Assembly (NCBI GenBank): GCA_023436065.1
Contig: JAEZKU010000024.1
Coordinates: 372,001 to 436,000, forward strand
Direction of reading: 5' to 3'
Length of the DNA stretch: 64,000 bases
Origin: Bacillota bacterium
GTDB taxonomy: Bacteria; Bacillota; Clostridia; Lachnospirales; Lachnospiraceae
Of the stretch, positions 17,379 through 27,146 are shown one piece after another. The translations under genes were made by a program, and so were the position numbers. The notes under the pieces were generated by a model. That model saw nothing but the letters and a program-made list of their open reading frames with translations. It had not been told where the DNA came from and made no database searches. Position 1 is the first letter of the stretch. Every line of letters begins with the position of its first letter.

Positions 17379-18128
17379 ATGAAATATACAGATATCAATA
17401 ATAACTATCACGAACAGGTCCTGCAGGGTTCCTATGAAGAGTTAACTGTTCCCGTGCAACAGGAATCTGACTCCTTTATACAAATACATATCTTCTATAA
17501 ACTGTTCTTCCTTTTTATGATCGGAAGTATCTTTGGCTGTTATATGGAACAGATACAGTATTATCTGCACAAAGGGATCTGGGAATGCCGTGCCGGTGTG
17601 GTCTGGGGACCCTTCTGTGAGATTTATGGTTTTGGTGCCATGATTATGTATCTGCTGTCACATATACTGAAGGAGAAATCTCCATTGCTTATCTTTTTGG
17701 CAGCGACCATCAGCGGTTCGGCCTTTGAATACATAGCACGACTTTTTCAGGAGATAACCTTTGCTTCCATTACATGGGATTACAGCAAGCAGCCTCTTAA
17801 TATCGGTGGACGGACCAGTCTGAAATACGGAATATACTGGGGTTTACTCGGATTGTTATTTATCAAATTAATATTTCCCATTCTCGATCAGTATCTGGAA
17901 CGCATCCGGGGCAAAGCAGCCTTTATCTTTACCTGGATATTCATCGTGTTTATGATTGTTAACCTGATCCTTTCTGCTGCCGCCGTATACAGATGGAAGG
18001 AACGCTTTCAAGGAATTCCTTCACAGGATGCTGTGGAAGAATTTCTGGATCAGCATTACGATAATGATTTTATGAAAAGCAGATTCCCTCACATGAAATT
18101 TATCGTTGCATCTGATAAAGCCACCTGA
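17379..18128 (+). CDS. CmpB-like (putative ABC-transporter type IV) membrane protein
   Basis: A 249-residue membrane protein with five or so hydrophobic segments at roughly 30-50, 82-98, 103-120, 150-170 and 184-206. The motifs GSIFGCYMEQIQ, VWGPFCEIYGFGA and LNIGGRTSLKYGIYWGL match the Firmicute family often annotated as putative ABC-transporter type IV (CmpB). Despite that name no ATPase is adjacent and transport has not been shown. AAGAAGGAAG precedes the ATG. It stands alone between two hairpins. Confidence 0.8.
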   Translation: MKYTDINNNYHEQVLQGSYEELTVPVQQESDSFIQIHIFYKLFFLFMIGSIFGCYMEQIQYYLHKGIWECRAGVVWGPFCEIYGFGAMIMYLLSHILKEKSPLLIFLAATISGSAFEYIARLFQEITFASITWDYSKQPLNIGGRTSLKYGIYWGLLGLLFIKLIFPILDQYLERIRGKAAFIFTWIFIVFMIVNLILSAAAVYRWKERFQGIPSQDAVEEFLDQHYDNDFMKSRFPHMKFIVASDKAT

Positions 18129-18187
18129 TCAGCGGCCCGGTTATAGCTAAAATCATCCGGTGGGTACACCCCCCCTACAGATTATAT

Positions 18188-18233
18188 TACCCCTATATAG
18201 GACATTGTAATTCCTATATAGGGGTAGTTTTTT
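18188..18233. terminator. Bidirectional terminator
   Basis: A perfect 15-base stem, TACCCCTATATAGGA/TCCTATATAGGGGTA, with a nine-base loop and a T-run on the plus side, lies between the CmpB-like gene and the converging phosphoketolase gene. Confidence 0.85.
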
Positions 18234-18244
18234 ACATTACATGA

Positions 18245-20647
18245 TTACTTCTTGTCTGTAGGAAGATGCCATTTCCAGTCTCTTACCTCCGGCAGGTCCA
18301 GACCATACTCATGGATATACTGCTTATGCTCCACAAGTTTGTCATTCATCATCTGAATCAGATATGCACCACGATTACCGAGCTGAGGCAGGCGCATGAT
18401 AACCTTCTTAACAAGGTTAAAACGGTCAATCTCGTTCTGTACACGCATATCGAAGGGTGTGGTGATGGTTCCTTCTTCACGATATCCGCATACATGAAGG
18501 TTACGGTTATGACGGTGATAAGCCAATTCATGAATCATGGTCGGATACCCATGGAATGCAAAGATGATAGGCTTATCCTTCGTAAATAATGCATCATATT
18601 CTGCATCGGTCAAACCATGAGGATGCTGGCTGTGCGGTTGTAACTTCATCAAATCCACAACATTGATGACACGGATCTTAATCTCCGGCATATGATCTCT
18701 TAAGATTGTTACCGCAGCCATCGTCTCCAGTGTAGGGGTATCTCCACAGCAGGCTAAGACCACGTCCGGCTCCTGTCCCTGGTCGTTACTTGCCCACTCC
18801 CAGATGCCGATACCCTGAGTACAATGCTTCACAGCCTGTTCCATAGTGAGCCACTGCTGACGGGGGTGCTTTGAGGTAACCATGACATTGACGTAATTCT
18901 TACTTCTGATGCAATGATCGAAGGTAGATAATAAAGTATTTGCATCCGGAGGCAGATAAAGACGTACCACATCTGCCTTTTTATTGGCAATATGGTCCAG
19001 GAAGCCCGGATCCTGATGGGTAAAGCCGTTATGATCCTGTTGCCATACATTGGAGGTAAGGATCAGGTTTAAGGATGCAATCTTCTGTCTCCAAGGGAGT
19101 TCATTACATACTTTAAGCCATTTTGCATGCTGAGCTGCCATTGAATCCACTGTTCTGATGAATGCCTCATAGCTTGCAAAGAAGCCATGACGTCCGGTCA
19201 GAAGGTAACCCTCCAGCCAGCCTTCACACATATGCTCACTTAACATGGAGTCCATCACTCGTCCGTCACTTGCAAGGAATTCATCATAATCATATTTCTC
19301 GGCATTCCAATCACGGCCTGTTGCCTCAAATACCTTGCTTAAACGATTTGACATCGTTTCATCCGGCCCAAAGATTCGGAAATTTTTACTTTCCGCATTC
19401 AACTTGAATATATCACGGACAAAGGCTCCAAGCTCCAACATATCCTGCGCTTCCACAGCACCCGGTGCAGGTACCTTTATAGCGTAGTTCTTGAAATCGG
19501 GAAGTCGCAGGTCTCGTAACAGCTTGCCACCATTTGCATGGGGATTGGAACCAATTCTATAATCACCGACAGGAGCTAATGCCTCCAGTTCAGGGATCAG
19601 TCGTCCGTTCTCATCAAACAGCTCCTCAGGGTGATAGCTCTCCAACCACTCCTTTAATAGCTGAAGATGATCGGGCTCCTCCATGGATAAGGGAACCTGA
19701 TGTGCACGGAAGGTACCTTCGATCTGCTTACCATCTACAACCTTCGGTCCTGTCCATCCCTTAGGAGAATTTAATATAATCATCGGCCATACCGGTCTGC
19801 TTGTATCCGCGTTCTCTCTTGCATGCTTCTGAATCGCCTTAATCTCTTCGATGACTGTATCCAGCGTCTCAGCCATCTTGCGATGCATCGGCATCGGATC
19901 ATCGCCTTCAACAAAATACGGTTTCCAACCGCAACCTTCAAAGAATTTCTGAATTTCTTCGTGAGACATACGGGCGAAGATTGTCGGATTACTGATCTTA
20001 TAACCATTCAAATGTAAGATGGGCAGTACCGCTCCGTCAGTAATCGGATTTAAGAATTTATTCGATTGCCAGGAAGTCGCTAGTGCAGCTGTCTCAGCTT
20101 CACCGTCACCAACAATACATGCAGTAATTAATTCTGGATTGTCAAATACGGATCCAAAAGCATGTGCTATGGAATATCCAAGCTCTCCACCTTCATTGAT
20201 AGAACCGGGTGTCTCAGGAGCCACATGGCTTGAGATACCGCCTGGGAATGAGAACTGCTTGAACAGTTTCTTCATACCCTCTTCATCCCTGCTTACATCC
20301 GGATATATCTCACTGTAGGTTCCCTCCAAATAAGTATTTGCAACAAAGAAGTTACCACCGTGTCCGGGGCCTGAGATCAGTACCATATCCTGATCATATT
20401 TTTTAATCACACGATTCAGATGGACGTACACAAAATTCTGTCCGGGAACTGTTCCCCAGTGACCCACAATTTTCTTCTTAACATGCTCCATCGTAACCGG
20501 TTTTCTTAATAACGGATTATCGAGCAAATACAATTGACCTGCAGCAAGGTAATTCGTTGCACGCCAATATGCATTCATCTTTTCAAGGTAAGCGTCCGTA
20601 AGGGGACCCTTTTCTTCTATATTTTCCGACTGCATAAGATTCGTCAT
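18245..20647 (-). CDS. xfp: Phosphoketolase (xylulose 5-phosphate/fructose 6-phosphate)
   Basis: An 800-residue ThDP-dependent enzyme that splits xylulose 5-phosphate, and in many members fructose 6-phosphate, with phosphate to acetyl phosphate plus an aldose phosphate. Family signatures are SHVAPETPGSINEGGELGYS at about 139-158 and GDGEAETA at about 181-188. The length is that of a complete enzyme, with both ThDP-binding domains and the C-terminal domain present. GGAGAATTATACT precedes the ATG. It is monocistronic between its own promoter and a terminator. It links pentose uptake and GH43 activity seen here to acetate and ATP formation. Confidence 0.96.
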   Translation of the reverse strand: MTNLMQSENIEEKGPLTDAYLEKMNAYWRATNYLAAGQLYLLDNPLLRKPVTMEHVKKKIVGHWGTVPGQNFVYVHLNRVIKKYDQDMVLISGPGHGGNFFVANTYLEGTYSEIYPDVSRDEEGMKKLFKQFSFPGGISSHVAPETPGSINEGGELGYSIAHAFGSVFDNPELITACIVGDGEAETAALATSWQSNKFLNPITDGAVLPILHLNGYKISNPTIFARMSHEEIQKFFEGCGWKPYFVEGDDPMPMHRKMAETLDTVIEEIKAIQKHARENADTSRPVWPMIILNSPKGWTGPKVVDGKQIEGTFRAHQVPLSMEEPDHLQLLKEWLESYHPEELFDENGRLIPELEALAPVGDYRIGSNPHANGGKLLRDLRLPDFKNYAIKVPAPGAVEAQDMLELGAFVRDIFKLNAESKNFRIFGPDETMSNRLSKVFEATGRDWNAEKYDYDEFLASDGRVMDSMLSEHMCEGWLEGYLLTGRHGFFASYEAFIRTVDSMAAQHAKWLKVCNELPWRQKIASLNLILTSNVWQQDHNGFTHQDPGFLDHIANKKADVVRLYLPPDANTLLSTFDHCIRSKNYVNVMVTSKHPRQQWLTMEQAVKHCTQGIGIWEWASNDQGQEPDVVLACCGDTPTLETMAAVTILRDHMPEIKIRVINVVDLMKLQPHSQHPHGLTDAEYDALFTKDKPIIFAFHGYPTMIHELAYHRHNRNLHVCGYREEGTITTPFDMRVQNEIDRFNLVKKVIMRLPQLGNRGAYLIQMMNDKLVEHKQYIHEYGLDLPEVRDWKWHLPTDKK

Positions 20648-20697
20648 AGTATAATTCTCCTTCCATTTGTTTACTTTGTTATTTATTTAACGATACC

Positions 20698-20725
20698 ATC
20701 ATATCACTTTTCTTTCATTTGTCAA
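20698..20725 (-). promoter_or_regulatory. SigA-type promoter of xfp
   Basis: TTGACA (20720-20725) and TATGAT (20698-20703) with a 16-base spacer lie about 50 bases before the phosphoketolase ATG on the minus strand. The gap 20648-20862 holds no gene. Confidence 0.65.
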
Positions 20726-20862
20726 GAATTTAACATACTTTTTATAATAACCGTGATTCTGAATATAATGCTATGGAACACATAAGGAAAAATCGTTATT
20801 TTTCTGTATGTGTTCGCTTTGTATTAAACCACTACTCTTATGTTATGTTGTATTGAAGGTTC

Positions 20863-21744
20863 CTATCCCAAGCGTGCTTTTTCCAAGGTCGCAATATCAA
20901 ATTTCTTCATTTTTAAGAATGCCTCCGTGACTCGTCTCAGCTCGTCCTTTGTCCCCTGAGACATCATTTCTCTCATTACTTCAGGTTCAATCTGCCAGGA
21001 CAGACCATATTTATCCTTGAGCCAGCCACACTGCTCCGCTTCGGGAACAGCCGAAAGCTTATCCCAATAATCATCGATTTCCTTCTGATCGTTACATAAG
21101 ACTTCAAAGGAAAAAGCCTCATTGAAGGTGAAATCCTCACCATATCCGTGATCCATAACGATCATCGGAGTACCCAGGATATTCACTTCACCGTAATTTA
21201 CCTTTGCTCTTTGATCCGTAGCCTCACCGGCTGCATAATAGTTAAAATATCCCTTCTCCACCTTTGGAAAGACTGAAGCATAGAAATCTGTTGCCTCTTC
21301 TGCATATCCGCAGGCTGGTCCACTGAATAAAAGGCAGGGTCTAATCTTCGGATGCTCTGACTGGTTTTCCACCAGCATGAGTTGCCATCCAAGACCATAT
21401 CTGTCCTGAAGCCATACATAATGCTTACTAAATGGGTACTCGTCCAAAGGCATCAGTTCAGCACCTCCCGGGGAAAGAGCCTTGTATAATCTGTCCACCT
21501 CCTCTGAAGTCTCACAAGAAACCATCAGGGATGCCGTCGGATTAAAGGTAAAATAGGGACCGGCACTGATTGCCGAGAACTGAAGATTAGCCAGCTGAAA
21601 CTCTACTAGCTCCGCATCCCCTGAAGGGGTATCCGGGATTGTAACTGTATTAATAATATAGGACTGATCAAATAGACTAACATAAAGCTTAGCTGCCTCC
21701 AAAGCTTCTTTATCATACCATAGGTGCGGCACCAGTTTTTGCAT
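20863..21744 (-). CDS. PhnB-like tandem VOC-domain protein
   Basis: A 293-residue protein with two repeats of the 3-dmu-9_3-mt (PhnB-like) glyoxalase/VOC fold, at about residues 3-130 and 135-270. Both show the pairing of a KLVPHLWYDKEALEAAKLYV-like start with a YGLGWQL or YGLSWQI end. Such proteins are uncharacterised; no metal-binding set is obvious. It follows the SRPBCC gene by 40 bases with AAGGAGG before the ATG, and the two are a common pair in Firmicutes. Confidence 0.85.
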   Translation of the reverse strand: MQKLVPHLWYDKEALEAAKLYVSLFDQSYIINTVTIPDTPSGDAELVEFQLANLQFSAISAGPYFTFNPTASLMVSCETSEEVDRLYKALSPGGAELMPLDEYPFSKHYVWLQDRYGLGWQLMLVENQSEHPKIRPCLLFSGPACGYAEEATDFYASVFPKVEKGYFNYYAAGEATDQRAKVNYGEVNILGTPMIVMDHGYGEDFTFNEAFSFEVLCNDQKEIDDYWDKLSAVPEAEQCGWLKDKYGLSWQIEPEVMREMMSQGTKDELRRVTEAFLKMKKFDIATLEKARLG

Positions 21745-21784
21745 ATCATTATCCTCCTTATCAATCTGCCCGTATTGACTGATA

Positions 21785-22240
21785 TTAATGTTCTAAAGAT
21801 TTTGAGTAGATACGTTCTGTATATTTAGCATAATTATCCAAGATTGACTGCCATCCCATCCGCTGCTGTTCCTGAGAATGAGTACTCTCTGCTTCGAAAG
21901 ACTCGATCACCTCGGTCTCACTTCCTGATGACCGAAAGGTTACAGTAACCTTTCTTCCATCGCCAAGCGTATAGGCAATCTTCTCATATTGTTTAACGTC
22001 ATCATAGACGCCACCAAAATCAAATCCAAAGCTGCCATCCTTCGCTTCCATTCTTGACAGGAACCTGCCTCCTACTCTTAAATCATTTTCTGCATAGGGA
22101 GTGTGCCAATCCTCTGAGGCATTGTTCCATTTCCTAATATGCTCTGGCTCTGTGAAGCATTTCCACACATTTTCTATGGAAGCCTGTAGCTTGACATATA
22201 TCGTAATGACTGGTTTTTGAGCATCGTTCATTAGTTCCAT
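21785..22240 (-). CDS. SRPBCC/AHSA1-family protein
   Basis: A 151-residue START-like fold protein. It begins with ITIYVKLQASIENVWKCFTE, the usual AHSA1 opening, then IRKWNNASEDWHTP, GGRFLSRMEAKDGSFGFDFGG and the closing GWQSILDNYAKYTE. It probably binds a hydrophobic ligand or a protein partner; the ligand is unknown. AAAGGAG precedes the ATG. It is the first gene of a two-gene unit with the PhnB-like gene. Confidence 0.88.
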   Translation of the reverse strand: MELMNDAQKPVITIYVKLQASIENVWKCFTEPEHIRKWNNASEDWHTPYAENDLRVGGRFLSRMEAKDGSFGFDFGGVYDDVKQYEKIAYTLGDGRKVTVTFRSSGSETEVIESFEAESTHSQEQQRMGWQSILDNYAKYTERIYSKSLEH

Positions 22241-22480
22241 ATTTGTCTCCTTTCCATATAATCTTTATTTATAGACCAATTGTATCGGGATTATGTAGCG
22301 CAATCACATCATAGGTAATATTTTATAGCTGGTTTAGAAAATTTCCATTCCTTGCTATGTATATTTCAATATACAATATTCTATCTTCTTAGTCAATAAA
22401 TGTTATTTTTCAGACAATTATTAATTCAAACATGAATTATCTTTCATCTAAATTATCTATTTTCCATCAGTAAAATCAAA

Positions 22481-22516
22481 TCAGGGTGCGCATCTGTATT
22501 TAATGCACACCCTGAC
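22481..22516. terminator. Hairpin in the 479-base gap
   Basis: TCAGGGTG(C)GCAT pairs with ATGC(A)CACCCTGA around a nine-base loop, downstream of the DUF1801 gene. It may terminate that leftward transcript, though no clear T-run follows. The remainder of 22241-22719 is AT-rich, with a T-rich tandem repeat and no convincing gene. Confidence 0.5.
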
Positions 22517-22579
22517 TGTTGCTTACTCGGTATTCTTATACCTTACTATATTGATTTCACTTTTTGTTATCACTTTTTT

Positions 22580-22630
22580 CTTTTCACATTTTTCTTTTCA
22601 CATTTTTCTTTTCACTTTTTTGTTTTCACG
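22580..22630. repeat. T-rich 14-bp tandem repeat, about 3.6 copies
   Basis: The unit CTTTTCACATTTTT starts at 22580, 22594 and 22608, with a partial fourth copy at 22622. The copies are nearly identical. It lies in noncoding DNA after the DUF1801 gene. An 83-codon open frame across it is hydrophobic low-complexity sequence and is not called. Confidence 0.8.
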
Positions 22631-22719
22631 CTTAGCAATTGCGTTCTTTATGCTTCCACATTTTATACTTCAGCTCTTTTTCTCTCTTTTATCCCCTTAC
22701 ACTTTTTATTCCTTTTACT

Positions 22720-23088
22720 CTATTTTAATTTTTCCCTATTCTCGGCTACTCTGAACTCAACAATCTTTCTGATCAGCTTGTAAGGCATCGGTTTATTAAG
22801 CGGGAATTGTACAGAACCCTTCGCCCCTTTATATACGGAAAGCTCACTTCTGAATTGCTCCGTGCCGGTAGGGGTCGGATAAAAACCAATATGCTTTTTA
22901 AAAGCTGCAAAGTGAACCAGATTGCCATTCAGATAGAAGGTAGGCATTTGATAGCTGATTTTCTCCGTTGCCTCCGGAGCTGTCTCGTGAACGATTTTCC
23001 TTATTTCTTGAAGTATCTCTTGAATCTCTGTAGGGAACTGACTAATATACTCATCAATAGTATGATATTCCACTTTATTAATCTCCAT
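22720..23088 (-). CDS. DUF1801 (YdhG-like) family protein
   Basis: A 122-residue cytoplasmic protein of the DUF1801 family, recognised by IQEILQEIRKIVHETAPEATEKISYQMPTF and YPTPTGTEQF with the closing VQFPLNKPMPYKLIRKIVEF, each read in parts. Bacillus YdhG/Fra belongs here and has been linked to iron delivery; that does not prove a role here. The ribosome site is weak (AAAGGA some 11 bases before the ATG). It is monocistronic. Confidence 0.85.
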   Translation of the reverse strand: MEINKVEYHTIDEYISQFPTEIQEILQEIRKIVHETAPEATEKISYQMPTFYLNGNLVHFAAFKKHIGFYPTPTGTEQFRSELSVYKGAKGSVQFPLNKPMPYKLIRKIVEFRVAENREKLK

Positions 23089-23202
23089 TAAAAGTATTAT
23101 CCTTTCATCTGCAAATGTACATTCTTCTTTCCTTTGGCTCTTTAATATCCCAATTTGCCCAGATATGCTGGAATATTATAAAAGGCTTTGTTGGTTCATT
23201 TA

Positions 23203-24651
23203 CTAATAAATAGATTTTTTTCCCCTAAGCCCTTTATTGGATGATTTAAAAAAACTTCTTTTTTCCTTCAAGACACCGTCTGCCGTCATTCGATACTTCT
23301 TCTTCGGCGCTTCGGAAACTCTCTGTGAGTTCTTTTTTTGTGAGATATCTCTTTGTGTTGTATTGCTTTTCACGTTATCTCTAATCAGCGTATCTTTTTG
23401 CAATGTTTTTGAAGGTTTCCGTGCAGTATTCCGGGTGGTTCCAATAGGCTGTACTTCATTTACAGTGGTTTTCCTGGGTCTTGGCTGTGTTGCCTTTTCT
23501 GCAGGGAAATTATTCATTAAAGGATAAGGATGTTCCTTCACCTCTTGAAGACGTTTACCTATCAGCTTCTCAATATTAACTAAGAGTTCCTTCTCATCAA
23601 AATCACAGAAGGAGATCGCTACTCCGCCAAACCCTGCGCGGCCTGTCCTTCCTATCCTGTGAACATAGGTTTCCGGTACTTCCGGCAGATCATAATTAAT
23701 GACATGGGAAAGCTCATCAATGTCTATTCCTCTGGCGGCAATATCAGTTGCAATCAGGATACGTAACTTCTTGTTCTTAAAATTATTTAATGCTGTCTGT
23801 CTGGCTCCTTGTGATTTATCCCCATGGATTGCCTGTGCTGTTACATTTTCCTTCGATAATTGCTTCACGATACGATCCGCCCCGTGCTTGGTACGGGTAA
23901 ATACCAGAGCCGATACAATGGCTTTGTCCTTAAGGATATGTAGCAGCAATTCCTTCTTGTTACCCTTATCGACATAGTACAGATATTGTTCAATGGTGTC
24001 TACAGTTGAAGACACCGGCGTTATTTCTATCTTTGCAGGGTTCTTTAGTATTGTCTTAGACAGATTTGCAATATCCGTGGGCATGGTAGCTGAAAAAAGC
24101 AAGGTCTGCCTATCAACCGGAGTCTTGGCTATGATCTTTTTCACATCATTGATAAATCCCATATCCAGCATACGGTCAGCTTCATCCAGAATTAATATTT
24201 TGATATGCTCAATTGATACAAGCCTCTGTTGTATCAAGTCATTCAATCTCCCGGGAGTCGCTACGAGAATATCTACACCCTGCTGTAATTTCTCTTCCTG
24301 CGGCTTTTGAGAGACCCCGCCGAAGATAACGCAGCACTTCAGCTTTGTATATCTGCCATAGGTACAGAAGCTTTCATAGATTTGGATTGCTAGCTCTCTT
24401 GTTGGTGTAACAATTAAAGCTCTGATATGGCGGTCCGTATGATGAGGTACTTTTTCTTCGCTAAGCAGCTGCAACGTCGGTATTGCGAAAGCAGCTGTCT
24501 TACCGGTTCCTGTTTGGGCACACCCAAGGATATCTCTGCCTTTTAATATATATGGAATCGCTTCTTCCTGGATCGGGGTTGGAGTTACATAGTTTTCTTT
24601 TTCTAAAGCCTTCAGTATTTCGGGCATCACTTTTAATTCTTTAAATTGCAT
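23203..24651 (-). CDS. rhlE: DEAD-box ATP-dependent RNA helicase, RhlE type
   Basis: A 482-residue RNA helicase. It has the Q motif (TPTPIQEEAIP), Walker A AQTGTGKT, DEAD in LILDEADRMLDMG, SAT, RGIDI and HRIGRTGRAG, so the helicase core at about 1-370 is complete. The C-terminal 100 residues are basic and low-complexity, typical of RhlE tails that grip RNA. AAGGAGTTAAT precedes the ATG. It lies about 100 bases after a second DEAD-box gene on the same strand; together they probably help ribosome assembly or RNA folding at low temperature (inference). Confidence 0.93.
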   Translation of the reverse strand: MQFKELKVMPEILKALEKENYVTPTPIQEEAIPYILKGRDILGCAQTGTGKTAAFAIPTLQLLSEEKVPHHTDRHIRALIVTPTRELAIQIYESFCTYGRYTKLKCCVIFGGVSQKPQEEKLQQGVDILVATPGRLNDLIQQRLVSIEHIKILILDEADRMLDMGFINDVKKIIAKTPVDRQTLLFSATMPTDIANLSKTILKNPAKIEITPVSSTVDTIEQYLYYVDKGNKKELLLHILKDKAIVSALVFTRTKHGADRIVKQLSKENVTAQAIHGDKSQGARQTALNNFKNKKLRILIATDIAARGIDIDELSHVINYDLPEVPETYVHRIGRTGRAGFGGVAISFCDFDEKELLVNIEKLIGKRLQEVKEHPYPLMNNFPAEKATQPRPRKTTVNEVQPIGTTRNTARKPSKTLQKDTLIRDNVKSNTTQRDISQKKNSQRVSEAPKKKYRMTADGVLKEKRSFFKSSNKGLRGKKSIY

Positions 24652-24747
24652 ATTAACTCCTTGCTTATTTTATTGGTTAACTTATTATACCACGTTATTC
24701 TAATTTAGATATCATTATCTATGCAAATCTTATCTATGCTATAATAG

Positions 24748-26205
24748 CTATATCGCATCCTTATCCTTCGCTACGGATACCTTCAACAGCTTCCCGCCTA
24801 TCCTGATGCTTTTCATTGCTTCCAGCACCAAAGGGCCTTTTCCGTTCAATATTTCTACATAGGTAAGCGTCTCCTGAACGTTAATTATCCCGATATCCTC
24901 CGCCGTGACACCTTCAATATTCGCAATTACCCAGACGAAATTAGTAGCTCTGAGCTTCTTTTTCTTCCCACCGCTAAAGCGTAATTTCATAATCCTTTGA
25001 TTTAACTGATCGCTTTTCGTTCTTTTCTTCTGCGGAGTGTTATTCATCTTAGCTTGGAATGCGGGCTTACAAGCAGATACCTCCTCAGGGGAAGGCTTTG
25101 ACAATTGCTGAATTTCGAATCCGATCAGCTTCTCAATCTCATGCAGATACCTGAATTCCTTAGGAGTCAGAAAGGTAATTGCCTTCCCTTTCTGACCTGC
25201 CCGGCCTGTTCTTCCTGTCCGGTGGACATAATTTGCGGCATCCAAAGGAATATCATAATTTATCACTAAAGAAATATTCTCAACATCTATCCCTCTTGCT
25301 GCCACATCAGTAGCAATCAGATAGATGTCCTCTCCATTTTTAAATCGCTGCATGGCTCGCATCCGGTCCCTCTGTTCCATCCCCCCATGAATTTTACTGC
25401 AGCGATAACCCAGGTCTGTTAGCCCTTCATAAACCTCCTCCACTCTGTCCTTCGTTCCGCAAAAGATCATACAGCTATCCGGGTTCTCTATGCTTGTCAC
25501 GTTTTGAAGAAGTTCATTTTTCTCTTCTTCCTCAGTGATATACAGGAAATGGCTGATTAATTCGGTCGCAATAGAATCATCGCTTACTTCGATCGAGATA
25601 GGATTTCTCATATATTGAAAAGCTATTTCTTTCACTTCCTCCGGCATTGTTGCAGAGAACAGCAGGGTCATCCTTTCCCCCGGCAGTTCTTTTAGAATTG
25701 TTTCCACTTGTTCAATAAAGCCCATATCCAGCATTCTATCTGCTTCATCAATCACAAGGCAGCTTATCTTACTAAGAGCTAAGGTCCCTTTCCTGATATG
25801 ATCCAGAACGCGGCCCGGAGTCCCTACGACCACATGTGTTTTCTGTTTTAATTCCGTTTTCTCTGCGGAAAACGGGTGTCTACCATAGACAGCTGTCGCT
25901 TTTATTCTTTTGAATCTACCTATACTTACGAATTCCTCTTTTACCTGAACAGCAAGTTCTCTGGTTGGTGTCAAAACAAGTACCTGAGGTTTATTTTCCA
26001 GCCATTCCAGTAGCTCACAGATTGGAATTGCAAATGCTGCGGTCTTTCCGCTGCCTGTCTGCGCTTTTACGATAAGATCGTTCTTATTCAGCACGAATGG
26101 AATGACTCTTTCCTGTACCCTCGTAGGCATCCCATAGCCTAAATCGTTTAGCGCTTCTGTTATTGTATCACCTAGATTATATTTCATAAAATTCATATCA
26201 TCCAT
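24748..26205 (-). CDS. dbpA: DEAD-box RNA helicase with DbpA/YxiN RNA-binding domain
   Basis: A 485-residue RNA helicase. The core has AQTGSGKT, VIDEADRMLDMG, SATMP, RGIDVE and HRTGRTGRAG. The C-terminal domain (about 410-485) with RATNFVWVIANIEGVTAEDIG matches the DbpA/YxiN domain that recognises hairpin 92 of 23S rRNA, so a 50S-assembly role is likely. I start at the third in-frame ATG region (MDDMNF) because GAGAGG lies seven bases upstream; the longer reading has no such site. Confidence 0.93.
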   Translation of the reverse strand: MDDMNFMKYNLGDTITEALNDLGYGMPTRVQERVIPFVLNKNDLIVKAQTGSGKTAAFAIPICELLEWLENKPQVLVLTPTRELAVQVKEEFVSIGRFKRIKATAVYGRHPFSAEKTELKQKTHVVVGTPGRVLDHIRKGTLALSKISCLVIDEADRMLDMGFIEQVETILKELPGERMTLLFSATMPEEVKEIAFQYMRNPISIEVSDDSIATELISHFLYITEEEEKNELLQNVTSIENPDSCMIFCGTKDRVEEVYEGLTDLGYRCSKIHGGMEQRDRMRAMQRFKNGEDIYLIATDVAARGIDVENISLVINYDIPLDAANYVHRTGRTGRAGQKGKAITFLTPKEFRYLHEIEKLIGFEIQQLSKPSPEEVSACKPAFQAKMNNTPQKKRTKSDQLNQRIMKLRFSGGKKKKLRATNFVWVIANIEGVTAEDIGIINVQETLTYVEILNGKGPLVLEAMKSIRIGGKLLKVSVAKDKDAI

Positions 26206-26331
26206 AGAGTAACCTCTCATCACTATCATGTCGTTTGAAATTATTATAAATCTATTCCATTCACCGGTCTATATTATAAGTCGAATATAGAGACCAGATG
26301 TTTTCAAGATTCATAAACCAGTATAAAAACG

Positions 26332-26360
26332 TTGACATATGAATATACATATCATACAAT
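26332..26360 (+). promoter_or_regulatory. SigA-type promoter of the SGNH hydrolase gene
   Basis: TTGACA (26332-26337) and TACAAT (26355-26360) are separated by 17 bases, about 70 bases upstream of the ATG. Confidence 0.75.
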
Positions 26361-26432
26361 GTAGTTATCATTACTACTTCACATCATACAGATGCTGTGA
26401 TGTAGATCACGTTTAGAAAGAAGGTTGTCGTA

Positions 26433-27146
26433 ATGAAGCAGATAAAAAGAATCGAAGTTCTTGGAGATTCCATCCTGAAGGGAATTCAGGTTAATCCGGA
26501 AAACAAGCACTATTATACTAAAAATGATATTGATATGAATATGCTAAGCAGCATGTACTCGCTGACCATTACGAATGACTCTCGATTTGGTTGTACCGTC
26601 ACAAAAGGCTCTCAGCTTATTGCTAAGAAGCTTGAAAAAGGATCGGAATTTGATGCGATCGTGATGGACTTCGGTGGAAATGATTGTGACTATAAATGGG
26701 AAGAGATCGCCGCCGATCCGAACGGAAGTTTTAGACCAAACACCCCAATTGATCTGTTTATTACAGAGTATACTAAGCTGATTAAGACGATTAGGAATAA
26801 TCATATTGTGCCCATTCTTACAACACTTCCTCCTCTCGAACCGCAGAGATTCTTTGACTGGTGGTGTCAGAATCTAAATAAAGAGAATGTAATGAAATGG
26901 CTTGGTTCAATCAAAAAAATATATGATCATCAAGCCTCTTATTCCTCCTGTGTTGAGGAGATTGCCAAGAAAGAAGGCATACCGTTGGTGGATATCCGGT
27001 CTGCCTTTTTAAAGCACGGCAATGTTGGAAGTTTGATGTGTGAAGATGGTACCCATCCCAACTCAAAGGGGCAAAAGGTAATTACCGAAGCTTTTGAAGA
27101 TTTCCTACATCATAACCTTATACAAAATTCCTTGCTTTCCCATTAG
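26433..27146 (+). CDS. SGNH/GDSL-family hydrolase
   Basis: A 237-residue esterase-like protein. Block I VLGDSILKG carries the nucleophile Ser, block III FGGNDCDY carries the Asn and the C-terminal DGTHPNSKG supplies Asp and His. No signal peptide is seen, so it is probably cytoplasmic. GAAAGAAGG precedes the ATG. The substrate may be an acyl or acetyl ester on a sugar or lipid. Its last codons and its stop codon are part of the terminator hairpin. Confidence 0.9.
   Translation: MKQIKRIEVLGDSILKGIQVNPENKHYYTKNDIDMNMLSSMYSLTITNDSRFGCTVTKGSQLIAKKLEKGSEFDAIVMDFGGNDCDYKWEEIAADPNGSFRPNTPIDLFITEYTKLIKTIRNNHIVPILTTLPPLEPQRFFDWWCQNLNKENVMKWLGSIKKIYDHQASYSSCVEEIAKKEGIPLVDIRSAFLKHGNVGSLMCEDGTHPNSKGQKVITEAFEDFLHHNLIQNSLLSH

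Noticed and set aside
17379..18128. CmpB-like protein as part of an ABC transporter
   Set aside because: The family name is historical; there is no adjacent ATPase, so I give no transport function.
22503..22754. 83-codon hydrophobic open frame across the T-rich repeat
   Set aside because: It is low-complexity F/S/L sequence driven by the T-rich tandem repeat and lacks a ribosome site.
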